Shown here one piece after another: positions 47,029 through 54,961 of a stretch of DNA of 64,000 bases. The position numbers were made by a program, and so were the translations under genes. The DNA lies in NCBI GenBank assembly GCA_903828595.1, contig CAIKMS010000032.1, forward strand, positions 1-64,000. The letters are read 5' to 3'. Below the pieces are notes generated by a model that saw only the letters and a program-made list of their open reading frames with translations, did not search any database and was not told the DNA's origin. Origin of the DNA: an uncultured Pseudomonadota bacterium. GTDB lineage: Bacteria; Pseudomonadota; Gammaproteobacteria; Steroidobacterales; Steroidobacteraceae. The stretch's first letter is position 1, and every line of letters begins with the position of its first letter.

Positions 47029-49242
47029 CTACGGTTCTTTGCCTGAGCGCGCCTCAAGTTCAGCAAAAACACCGATCTCTTGGAGCAGCTCGTCTAAGGG
47101 TTGTGGCTTACCTATAGCAAAACCCTGGCCGTAGTCGACACCCAGATCTAGCATGCGCATACGCAACTCATCCGTTTCAACATACTCGGCGACGGTTTTC
47201 ATGCCCATAGTGCGTGCAATTTGAGCAATCGCCTTTACGATTCCAGAAGACCTGGAATTTCCTAATGAGTCGCGGACAAAAGAACCATCAATTTTTAACA
47301 TCGTAACGGGCAGCGCTCGTAGATAGGAAAGTGATGCCTGACCGGTACCAAAATCATCCAGGGCAAAGTCAAAGCCCAGTGAACGCAGCTGTTGAACGAC
47401 AGATTCGGCTCGCTCAAAATCAGCCGCAGCGGCTGATTCTAAGAGCTCAAAACAGATAAGGTTGGGTGAAATGTTTGCCGAGGCGGCGGCTTGCTTAATT
47501 TCGCCAACAAGAGACTCATGCTGCAGTGATATTGAAGATAGGTTTATAGAAAAGCGCACCAAGCGGCGATGCAAAATAGCCTGATAAGGCGCCAGCGCAA
47601 GGAATGTGTTTTTAATTACCCAGGCGTCGAGCTCGTGCATCATTTCATGCCGTTCCGCGGAGTTTAAGAATTTCTCCGGTGGCAAAATCTCACCATCGAC
47701 TCTTCTACGCACTAAAATCTCATAGCGGGGCTCGTCGTTCTCGTTGCCCAGAGGCTGCATCAATTGCGCATAGAGAATAAATTCGTTATCGACTAATGAA
47801 CGCTTAAGCCCTAGGCGCAGCACGTCGTCATCATTTCGACGCAGCATGCGCTCGTCAGTGGTTTCGTAGCGCTCGATCCGTGAACGCCCATTATCCTTTG
47901 CTACCTTACAGGACAGCTCAGCGGCGGCAAGTGCGTGAGTGATTGGCTGCTTTGAGTCAATATCTACAACGGCCACACCGGCTGAGAAGCCCACGCTGAT
48001 ATTCACACGTCCCAATGCACGGCTGATCTCTGTGGTCTCAACTAGCAATCGTTCAGCGACTAAAAATCCATCATCAAGGCTCGTGGCCGGCAGAAACAGC
48101 GCGAAACGATCTCCGGCTATACGCGCGACGATTGAACCTCGTGGAGCGCGCCGACGCAGCATGTCAGAGAATTTTATGATGACGTCGTCACCAATGGGCA
48201 TGCCGTGATTCTCGTTGATCAGATACATGTGATCCAGATCGATATAAATCAGCGCGTTTGAGTGGAAGGCAGTATCAGCCTTCATTAAAGCTAGCGACTC
48301 CGCCTCAAAAGCGGCCCGCGTCATCAGGCCTGTGGCAGAATCAAATGTTGTTTGTAAAATTCCCAGCGCCTTACGCACCAGCAACTCGCCTAAGCGCACA
48401 TGGCGGCTTTCAAAATCAGTAGCGCTATCAGCGCGAAACAAAACAAAAAAACCCATCACTCGGCCGGATTCATGGCGCACTGGTACGGATAAGATCTTGC
48501 AAGAGGGCAATTTGGCAGCGCCACTGGCGGAATTGACCAATAAGGTACGGCGTTGCGTTTGCGCCCAGGCCATGAGATGGCGGTGCGTCTTACTTAATAA
48601 CTCGGTATCACCAGGCGCCCGATTGACACGATGACGCCGCGCGACTGCGATGTTTTTCTCGGGAATTATCATCGCCGCCGACAAGCAATCTAAATGCTCA
48701 ACAGCGGCCTGAGTTAATCGCCCTAATTCATCGGCATCGCGGACCGCTGAGCGCTCTAGGTTAGCAATACCTAAGAGCAAGTCTAAATCTTGATCACGCG
48801 TGGTGAGATCGCGGTTCAACGCACCGATAGAGGCACGCAAGGCAAGTTCACGAGCTAAACAGTCTAACGCCGGGCGAACCAAGCCAAGGACCAAGGAGAA
48901 TGGTCGTTCATCACCGGTCAGGGGCAGCATCAGCACGACAGCAGCCAGAGGCGTACCTTGTCCATCATGCAGGCGAAAAGCATAAATGGTGGCGCCGTTA
49001 GCGCTTTTGGAAAAACCGTCGATATCAAACGGCTCAGCCGCCGCTGTGCTCAACGATTCCATCGCTTGGGCGTGTATGTCCGGATCATCCTGACCACTGC
49101 TAAGCCAAAGAGCCAGACCGTTAGCTGCGTAGACCGCTAATTCACGGGCGCGCGGAACCAGCATCTTCAGTAGTTGGCCGTAAGGATCCAGTCCCGCCGT
49201 GGGTAGTGTCGCGTCGGTTATTTTTTTAGTTTTGGTCGCCAT
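47029..49242 (-). CDS. GAF-like/GGDEF/EAL protein, likely c-di-GMP phosphodiesterase
   Basis: A 737-residue soluble protein. Residues 1-310 hold a sensory region, part GAF-like (residues about 175-295). The GGDEF domain (about 315-465) has an intact IDLDHMYLINENHG segment but AGDRF for GGDEF, so cyclase activity is doubtful. The EAL domain (about 480-725) has YEILVR for EAL, INLSS, FELLES, DDFGTG with the following LKIDGSF, VAEYVET, and DYGQGF, so the metal and substrate residues are kept. Likely a phosphodiesterase with a regulatory GGDEF. AAAGGA precedes ATG 49242. Confidence 0.88.
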   Translation of the reverse strand: MATKTKKITDATLPTAGLDPYGQLLKMLVPRARELAVYAANGLALWLSSGQDDPDIHAQAMESLSTAAAEPFDIDGFSKSANGATIYAFRLHDGQGTPLAAVVLMLPLTGDERPFSLVLGLVRPALDCLARELALRASIGALNRDLTTRDQDLDLLLGIANLERSAVRDADELGRLTQAAVEHLDCLSAAMIIPEKNIAVARRHRVNRAPGDTELLSKTHRHLMAWAQTQRRTLLVNSASGAAKLPSCKILSVPVRHESGRVMGFFVLFRADSATDFESRHVRLGELLVRKALGILQTTFDSATGLMTRAAFEAESLALMKADTAFHSNALIYIDLDHMYLINENHGMPIGDDVIIKFSDMLRRRAPRGSIVARIAGDRFALFLPATSLDDGFLVAERLLVETTEISRALGRVNISVGFSAGVAVVDIDSKQPITHALAAAELSCKVAKDNGRSRIERYETTDERMLRRNDDDVLRLGLKRSLVDNEFILYAQLMQPLGNENDEPRYEILVRRRVDGEILPPEKFLNSAERHEMMHELDAWVIKNTFLALAPYQAILHRRLVRFSINLSSISLQHESLVGEIKQAAASANISPNLICFELLESAAAADFERAESVVQQLRSLGFDFALDDFGTGQASLSYLRALPVTMLKIDGSFVRDSLGNSRSSGIVKAIAQIARTMGMKTVAEYVETDELRMRMLDLGVDYGQGFAIGKPQPLDELLQEIGVFAELEARSGKEP

Positions 49243-49359
49243 CAAAGTCCTTTGTGGGCAGCCGTTGTCAGCTTCCCAACTCCCTTAAGGATTATGTTGC
49301 GCTTAATCAGCGCCGAGTTCTGGGAGTCACCCCACAAAATACTCATCGCCTGTTACGTG

Positions 49360-50532
49360 CTAGGGGTTGCGGGAGCCCGGCATGGGGCGCAACCAAGTGC
49401 GCGGATCCAGCGCGTCTTTTCCGTGCCGCACTTCAAAGTACATTTGGGCGGCCATGCCACCGGCAGCCTCAGCACTGGTGCCGATGACATCGCCCGGCAC
49501 GACGGCGTCGCCTACTTTGCGATAAAGGCGCTCGTTATTGCCGTAAAGGGTCAGGTAGCCACCTCCATGATCCACAATGATGAGTAGGCCCAATCCAGAT
49601 AACCAATCGGCGTAAATGACCCGACCGTAGTACACCGCATGGACCGCAGTTGCAGGGGCGGTTTGCATCAACAGGCCCGTCCAAAGCAAACCACCGGGCT
49701 TAGCGGCGCCGAATTGGGCCAGAACTGTACCGCGGGCCGGCCACGGAAGACGTCCGCGCAAGTTTGAAAAGGCCTGTTGGCGACGGCCGGCGCTTGCGAA
49801 GTCCTCCGACGGCAGATCTTTAAGCGCCTCTCGAAGCTGCGCTAGTAACTTTTCCAAACTGGCGGCGTTCGCGCGCAATCGCTGCAATTCGGAGCTTTTA
49901 GAGTCCAAATCGGCCTCAACAGCCAGCAGGGCTCTGGCGCGCGCCGACTTGGCGGTATTTAAGCCCTGTACCTGCTCTTCTTGCTGAGCAGCCAGCGCAG
50001 CAATCTGCTGACGCTCTTCAGCCAGCTTCGCCTGGGCCTCCTGCAGCTGCCCGATGGCGGACTCCACCGCATGAATTCGCTCGCTGCGGGCGCGCCCAAA
50101 GTAGCCGTAGTAGGTCATCATTCGGGCGATTTCCGCTGGATCCTTCGCATTGAGCCAGAGCTTTAGTGACTCATCACGGCCGCCTTTATAGGTCGAGCGC
50201 AGGTCAGCAGCCAGCGCGTCGCGTTCGGTACTCAGGGTGTGCTGCGCCTTGGAAACCTGCCCCACCAAGGCTGCCTCCTTTTGCTCAGCCGCGGATTTAC
50301 GGGCTCGGACTTCCTCCAACAGGGCACGGGCCTCGCGCAAGGAATGGTCGGCCGATTTCAAAGCAGCAGCAGCCTCATCACGGGTAGCCGCCTCGGCGTG
50401 CACGGCTTCGGTGACTTTAAGGATTCGTGACTGAATCTGGGCCAGCTCGGCACGGGTATCGGTTTCGTTGCCGGCCTGCGCGGGGACAGCAACAACACAC
50501 AGCAGGGCAGTTAAGAGGGTTCGGCTAGCCAT
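49360..50532 (-). CDS. envC: Murein hydrolase activator EnvC-like protein
   Basis: A 390-residue periplasmic protein: signal peptide (cleavage near AQA, 18-20), long coiled coil (about 25-240), and a C-terminal LytM/M23 domain (about 262-385). The LytM domain lacks the usual zinc ligands (GGLLWTGLLMQT replaces the HxG-D region; HGGGYLTLYGN keeps only part), as in EnvC, which activates amidases rather than cutting murein itself. Its neighbourhood with grxC-secB-gpsA matches E. coli. Confidence 0.9.
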   Translation of the reverse strand: MASRTLLTALLCVVAVPAQAGNETDTRAELAQIQSRILKVTEAVHAEAATRDEAAAALKSADHSLREARALLEEVRARKSAAEQKEAALVGQVSKAQHTLSTERDALAADLRSTYKGGRDESLKLWLNAKDPAEIARMMTYYGYFGRARSERIHAVESAIGQLQEAQAKLAEERQQIAALAAQQEEQVQGLNTAKSARARALLAVEADLDSKSSELQRLRANAASLEKLLAQLREALKDLPSEDFASAGRRQQAFSNLRGRLPWPARGTVLAQFGAAKPGGLLWTGLLMQTAPATAVHAVYYGRVIYADWLSGLGLLIIVDHGGGYLTLYGNNERLYRKVGDAVVPGDVIGTSAEAAGGMAAQMYFEVRHGKDALDPRTWLRPMPGSRNP

Positions 50533-50600
50533 GACGCAGACAAAACACCGTCATATCCAGGTTGCAAGATACCCACCACAGCAGCGGGCGGACCGGCTGC

Positions 50601-50606
50601 TATAAT
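50601..50606 (+). promoter_or_regulatory. -10 box before the rhodanese-grxC-secB-gpsA operon
   Basis: TATAAT at 50601-50606 in the gap between envC and the rhodanese gene. A start a few bases later leaves a leader of about 65 nt to ATG 50678. No strong -35. Confidence 0.4.
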
Positions 50607-50677
50607 GTCAGCTTGTCCGGGGTCGTGCAGGCTTCGAATCCCGTCTCTTGGCTTTCTTTAAAGTAGTACCGCAACGC

Positions 50678-51100
50678 ATGCCACACCTTGCCGAATACGC
50701 CATCAATCACTGGCCCTACGTGGCAGCCCTCGTGGCCATGCTGATCGTGTTGGCGATCTCGGAGTTTCGTCATGCCCGCCAGTCGTACGGCGCCATTTCA
50801 GCGGCACAAACCGTTTCGCTCATTAACAACGGCGCACTCATATTGGATCTGCGCAGCCCCGAAGAGTACGCCGCGGGCCACATTGCCAATGCGCGCCATA
50901 TCGCGGGCGCGGCCATTGCCGACGGTGCCGCCAACCTTATGAAATGGAAGGAAAAGCCTATCGTGGCCTATTGCGAAACCGGCATGCTGGGTGGGGCGGC
51001 CACTCGCCATTTGGGACGGTTGGGCTTTACTCAGGTTTTCAATCTTCGTGGTGGGCTCACCGCCTGGCGGCAGGAGAACCTGCCGCTAACACGAAATTAA
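50678..51100 (+). CDS. Membrane-anchored rhodanese-like protein (YibN type)
   Basis: A 140-residue protein with an N-terminal helix (about 12-28) and one rhodanese domain: LILDLRSPEEYAAGHI, then the active-site loop VAYCETGM with C99. It may carry sulfur as persulfide. E. coli has yibN in the same place before grxC. The ATG at 50678 and a TTG at 50648 both lack good RBSs. Confidence 0.88.
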   Translation: MPHLAEYAINHWPYVAALVAMLIVLAISEFRHARQSYGAISAAQTVSLINNGALILDLRSPEEYAAGHIANARHIAGAAIADGAANLMKWKEKPIVAYCETGMLGGAATRHLGRLGFTQVFNLRGGLTAWRQENLPLTRN

Positions 51101-51115
51101 TTAAGGAACGGGTTT

Positions 51116-51382
51116 ATGAGCACGGCTGCGGTAACAATTTACACAACGAACTGGTGCCCTTACTGCACGCGCGCGAAAGCGTTGCTCAACAGCAAAAACG
51201 TCGCCTATACGGAGATCGACGTGGAAGCCACGCCAGGCGCCCGTGATGAGATGATGACTCGCAGCGGCCGGCGTTCGGTACCGCAGATCTTTATCGGCGA
51301 TCAGCATGTAGGCGGTTGCGACGATCTGCACGACGCCGAGCGCAGCGGGAACTTAGACAAACTGCTGCACAACTCACCTTAA
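51116..51382 (+). CDS. grxC: Glutaredoxin 3
   Basis: An 88-residue glutaredoxin with the dithiol active site CPYC (C14, C17), the cis-Pro segment SVPQIFIGDQHVGGCDDL, and the TVP-like turn. It reduces disulfides and glutathionylated proteins with glutathione. It lies between the rhodanese gene and secB; AAGGA is upstream. Confidence 0.97.
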   Translation: MSTAAVTIYTTNWCPYCTRAKALLNSKNVAYTEIDVEATPGARDEMMTRSGRRSVPQIFIGDQHVGGCDDLHDAERSGNLDKLLHNSP

Positions 51383-51495
51383 ATCGTGCTTTTTATCAGC
51401 TAGGCTGTACGACCCGAGCTTGAAGGCTTTTAGCGAACTGCGCGCGCCCTCAAGAACCCATTAATTTGTTTTCCCTCACTTCCTAAGGACTCGCC

Positions 51496-51990
51496 ATGAC
51501 AGACAACCTCACCGACGGCGCCGCCGCAGCGGCCCCCGCCGCCGGCCCGGAGCTAAACCTTCAGAATGTTTATGTGAAGGATGCCTCGTTTGAAGCACCA
51601 TCCGGCCCAAATCTTGCGGTTGCTGAGTGGAATCCACAATTTGGTATGTCGATGAACACGACCGCCAATATGGTGGGTCCAGATGCCCACGAAGTGGTAC
51701 TGACCATTACCCTGGAAGCCAAGATCGCAGACAAAGTCGCGTATTTGGTTGAGGTTAAGCAAGCCGGCCTGTTTATCGCTCGCGGCTACCTCGAAGCCGA
51801 TCTGCGTCGCATTATCGGCGCCTACGTGCCATCGGTAATTTTCCCGTACGCCCGCCAGACGATCTCCGACTTGATTATGAAGGGTGGTTTCCCGCCGTTC
51901 TTGCTCCCGCCGGTCAACTTCGACGTCATGTTGGAGCAATCGATGGCGCAGGCTGCAGCTAACGCGCCGGCACCCTCGGCATTCAACTGA
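51496..51990 (+). CDS. secB: Protein-export chaperone SecB
   Basis: A 164-residue tetrameric chaperone that keeps preproteins unfolded and passes them to SecA. The conserved core NLQNVYVKDASFEAPSGP, LTITLEAKI, and the C-terminal GGFPPFLLPPVNFDVMLEQ are intact. The N-terminus is Ala-rich. AAGGA is upstream. The stop overlaps the proposed CTG start of gpsA. Confidence 0.97.
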   Translation: MTDNLTDGAAAAAPAAGPELNLQNVYVKDASFEAPSGPNLAVAEWNPQFGMSMNTTANMVGPDAHEVVLTITLEAKIADKVAYLVEVKQAGLFIARGYLEADLRRIIGAYVPSVIFPYARQTISDLIMKGGFPPFLLPPVNFDVMLEQSMAQAAANAPAPSAFN

Positions 51991-53033
51991 AGCCTACGCG
52001 CGCAACGCTAAGCTCTACCCAAGATCCGGTTACCGTACTCGGTGCCGGATCCTGGGGCACGGCACTGGCCATTCAGTTAGCCCGCTCCGGGCGGCCTGTA
52101 TTTCTTTGGGGCCGCGATCGTCAGTTGATGGACCGCTGTCAGATAGAGCGTGAAAACACGCGCTATCTGCCCGGGGTCAGTTTTCCGGGCAATTTGTGGG
52201 TTCAGCCCGATTTTGCACGGGCGGTCGAATCCAACGATCTGGTGGTTGTTGTACCCAGCAGTGGATTTCGCCAGACACTAGAACAACTGCAGACCTACCA
52301 CCACGCCGAGAGGCGTGTGGCTTGGGCCACCAAAGGCTTTGAGCTAGAAACAGGCTTACTGCCTCATCAAGTGTTTGAATCCGTGCTGGGAACCGCGATT
52401 CCCTGTGCCGTTCTGTCAGGACCCACCTTTGCCACCGAAGTAGGGTTAGGCTTACCCACAGCCCTGACGGTCGCCTCATCTTTTCACTCGTTCGCGCAGG
52501 ATTTAGCAAAATCCCTGTCCACAGGACATTTCCGAGCCTATACATCCAGCGACTTGATTGGTGTGGAAGTGGGTGGCGCGGTAAAAAACGTGATCGCCAT
52601 TGCCACTGGTTTAGCAGACGGGATGGGCTTTGGTGCCAATACCCGCGCCGCTTTGATTACTCGCGGCTTGGCTGAAATGACTCGATTAGGGGTAGCGCTG
52701 GGTGCTGCGCCGGAAACCTTCATGGGCTTGGCAGCCTTAGGTGATTTGGTATTGAGCTGTACCGATAATCAATCGCGTAATCGTCGTTTCGGATTACTGA
52801 TCGCAACCGGCCACTCGAGCGCTGAGGCCGCCAGCACGATAGGTCAGGTAGTCGAGGGTATCCGCGCCAGCAGCGCCGTGTTGCGCGTCGCCGAAACGCA
52901 GGGTGTGGACATGCCGATTTGCGCCCAAGTTTATGCTGTCTTGCATGAGCATAAGTCGCTCAAAGAAGCCGTGGCCAGTCTTACAGAACGCGAACTCAAA
53001 ACAGAAACGGGTCATCTGGCCGCAGGTACTTAA
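51987..53033 (+). CDS. gpsA: Glycerol-3-phosphate dehydrogenase [NAD(P)+], probable CTG start
   Basis: GpsA makes sn-glycerol 3-phosphate for phospholipids. The dinucleotide-binding start VTVLGAGSWGTALA lies upstream of any ATG, GTG or TTG in this frame; the first ATG (52128) would delete it. The open frame reaches back to 51963, just inside secB. The best start is CTG 51987, overlapping the secB stop as CTGA, giving 348 residues against 339 in E. coli; ATT 51981 is another option. The catalytic region GGAVKNVIAIATGL and NTRAALITRGLAEM are intact. Confidence 0.9.
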   Translation: MKPTRATLSSTQDPVTVLGAGSWGTALAIQLARSGRPVFLWGRDRQLMDRCQIERENTRYLPGVSFPGNLWVQPDFARAVESNDLVVVVPSSGFRQTLEQLQTYHHAERRVAWATKGFELETGLLPHQVFESVLGTAIPCAVLSGPTFATEVGLGLPTALTVASSFHSFAQDLAKSLSTGHFRAYTSSDLIGVEVGGAVKNVIAIATGLADGMGFGANTRAALITRGLAEMTRLGVALGAAPETFMGLAALGDLVLSCTDNQSRNRRFGLLIATGHSSAEAASTIGQVVEGIRASSAVLRVAETQGVDMPICAQVYAVLHEHKSLKEAVASLTERELKTETGHLAAGT

Positions 53034-53041
53034 GAGGGTAA

Positions 53042-53455
53042 TCAGCGGCTAATCCGGCCATAAACTTGGCGCTGCACGCGCCGGGCCAACAACTCCCCAA
53101 CCGTTAATACCGCAATGAGTGCCATTGAACTGAATAAAGTTCTGTCTTGCGGCATCACCACAAACGCGCTTAAACGATAATCAAAAGCCACTAACGTCAC
53201 GATACAACCGACGGCACCCCAGATAACGGTACGGGACAGCACGAAGGCCAAGCCCGCTACAACCACCAGGGCAATCAGCACGTATTGCATAAAATGTGGT
53301 GCCAAACCCCGCAGCAACAACGGGTTCTGCCACAGGGAGATCACCGGCACACGCAGCAGCGCAAAAGCGATGAATGCCCTTAACAGTGCCATCAACCACG
53401 GCATAACTTGGCGACGCCAAGGACTTAAATGCTCGCCAGAGCCAGTAATCGGCAT
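53042..53455 (-). CDS. Small integral membrane protein of unknown function
   Basis: A 137-residue protein with about four hydrophobic helices, which I do not recognise. It has a Pro/Arg-rich cytoplasmic start and a basic tail (RRVQRQVYGRIS). ATG 53455 is 1 nt after the trmL stop, with GGAG 8 nt upstream inside trmL, so it forms an operon with trmL. Convergent with gpsA. Confidence 0.7.
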   Translation of the reverse strand: MPITGSGEHLSPWRRQVMPWLMALLRAFIAFALLRVPVISLWQNPLLLRGLAPHFMQYVLIALVVVAGLAFVLSRTVIWGAVGCIVTLVAFDYRLSAFVVMPQDRTLFSSMALIAVLTVGELLARRVQRQVYGRISR

Positions 53456-53456
53456 A

Positions 53457-53927
53457 TCAAGAGACTCCGGACTGGTTAAATCCATTCTGACGCCAGGCCT
53501 CATAGACCACGAGCGCCACCGCGTTAGACAGATTAAGGCTGCGGTTTTGGGGATACATGGGGATGTGATGAATATCCGTCGGCGAAAAAAGTGCTAATTG
53601 CTCGGGCGAAAGACCTCGCGTCTCACAGCCGAAAATCAGCGCGTCACCGACCTTATAGCGAACTTGAGTGTAATCGCTGCTACCCCCGGTCTCAATGACA
53701 TGGGTGGCGCTGGGCTGCACCGTTGCCAAGCAACTGGCCAAATCCGGATGCTCCTGCACGTGGGTAAGATCGTGGTAATCCAGCCCTGCCCGTTTTAAAT
53801 ACGTATCGGCCAGGCTAAAGCCTAGAGGGTGCACCAAATGCAGCCTAGACCCCGTATTCGCGCACAGCCGAATGGAGTTCCCCGTGTTACCGGGAATCTG
53901 CGGAGCGACTAAAATGACGTTAAACAG
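53457..53927 (-). CDS. trmL: tRNA (cytidine(34)-2'-O)-methyltransferase, CTG start
   Basis: TrmL methylates the ribose of nucleotide 34 of tRNA-Leu isoacceptors. The SPOUT knot motifs are present: N-terminal FNVILVAPQIPGNTGN and RLCANTGSRLHLVHPLGF, FGCETRGLS, and MYPQNRSLNLSNAVALVVYE. No ATG, GTG or TTG occurs upstream of a GTG that would lose the first 30 residues. CTG 53927 has AGGAG 7 nt before it and gives 156 residues, against 157 in E. coli. Confidence 0.92.
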   Translation of the reverse strand: MFNVILVAPQIPGNTGNSIRLCANTGSRLHLVHPLGFSLADTYLKRAGLDYHDLTHVQEHPDLASCLATVQPSATHVIETGGSSDYTQVRYKVGDALIFGCETRGLSPEQLALFSPTDIHHIPMYPQNRSLNLSNAVALVVYEAWRQNGFNQSGVS

Positions 53928-53957
53928 CCTGCATCTCCTAGACCCGCCAGTTCGGCT

Positions 53958-53963
53958 TATAAT
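53958..53963 (+). promoter_or_regulatory. -10 box of pyrD, leaderless arrangement
   Basis: TATAAT at 53958-53963 is followed by six bases (gggcgg) and then the pyrD ATG at 53970, so transcription would start at the initiation codon. No Shine-Dalgarno. The -35 is weak. Confidence 0.5.
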
Positions 53964-53969
53964 GGGCGG

Positions 53970-54947
53970 ATGAATAGCACGACACAGACCTTATCAGCCT
54001 TGACCGGACTGCCCACTGATCCCTCGTTAGCCTTAAGCTTTTGTGGCATTACGTTTGCGACACCACTGGTACTTCTATCAGGGTGTGTAGGTTTTGGCGA
54101 AGAATACACCCGTGTTGAGGGCTTCTCCAATCGGCATGTCGGTGCGGTGGTCCTCAAAGGAACCACCTTAAATGCGCGATTAGGCAATCCCGCGCATCGA
54201 GTTTATGAGACCTCGATGGGCATGCTCAATGCGATCGGGCTGCAAAACCCAGGTACGGATGCCGTTATCCAGAGCATCCTGCCTCAACTAGACTTCAGTG
54301 AAACGCGCTTTATAGCCAATGTCTCTGGCTCAACAATTGATGAATACGCAGAAGTAACCCGACGATTTGATGACTCGCCTATCGACGCCATTGAGATCAA
54401 TATTTCTTGCCCGAACGTTAAGGAAGGCGGCGTTGCCTTCGGCAACTATCCGGAGATGAGCGCGCGGGTGGTAGCTGCCTGTCGTGCAGTCACCAAAAAA
54501 CCCCTGATTACGAAACTTTCACCGAACCAGACTGATATCGCCAAGAACGCCCAGGCCTGCATTGAAGCAGGCTCGGATGCGCTGTCGGTAATTAACACCG
54601 TTATGGGCATGGCTATCGATGCACAAACGCGCAAACCCGTTATAGGCAACGTGCAAGGTGGACTATCAGGGCCGGCCATCAAACCCATTGCGCTGTTAAA
54701 AGTTCATCAGGTTTACCAAGTCGCCAAAAAGCACCATATCCCCATTATTGGCCAAGGCGGCATCACCAATACCGAAGATGCGTTGGAATTTCTGATTGCC
54801 GGCGCCAGCGCCATTGGTATTGGCACCTCGCTGTTCTACGACCCGCACGTCTGCTTAAAAATGAACAGCGGCATCGCAGCCTATCTGCAGCGCCATGGCC
54901 TGCGTTCAGTCACGGAACTGACAGGAACGCTACAGCTACCCGGGTAA
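53970..54947 (+). CDS. pyrD: Dihydroorotate dehydrogenase, class 1B type
   Basis: A 325-residue FMN enzyme oxidising dihydroorotate to orotate in pyrimidine synthesis. The active-site loop INISCPNVKEGGVAFGN carries a Cys base (C147), the class 1 mark, and the KEGG..FG pattern fits class 1B. Class 2 quinone enzymes, usual in gammaproteobacteria, have Ser here and an N-terminal membrane segment, which is absent. Class 1B needs PyrK (FAD/2Fe-2S); no pyrK is adjacent. GIGTSLF near the end is the FMN phosphate site. Confidence 0.9.
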   Translation: MNSTTQTLSALTGLPTDPSLALSFCGITFATPLVLLSGCVGFGEEYTRVEGFSNRHVGAVVLKGTTLNARLGNPAHRVYETSMGMLNAIGLQNPGTDAVIQSILPQLDFSETRFIANVSGSTIDEYAEVTRRFDDSPIDAIEINISCPNVKEGGVAFGNYPEMSARVVAACRAVTKKPLITKLSPNQTDIAKNAQACIEAGSDALSVINTVMGMAIDAQTRKPVIGNVQGGLSGPAIKPIALLKVHQVYQVAKKHHIPIIGQGGITNTEDALEFLIAGASAIGIGTSLFYDPHVCLKMNSGIAAYLQRHGLRSVTELTGTLQLPG

Positions 54948-54961
54948 AGGCACGGCTCAAA

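Noticed and set aside
52128-53033. gpsA starting at the first ATG
   Set aside because: This would remove the dinucleotide-binding motif GAGSWG; the upstream frame encodes it.
53457-53837. trmL starting at the first standard codon
   Set aside because: This would remove about 30 conserved residues; the CTG with a good RBS restores normal length.
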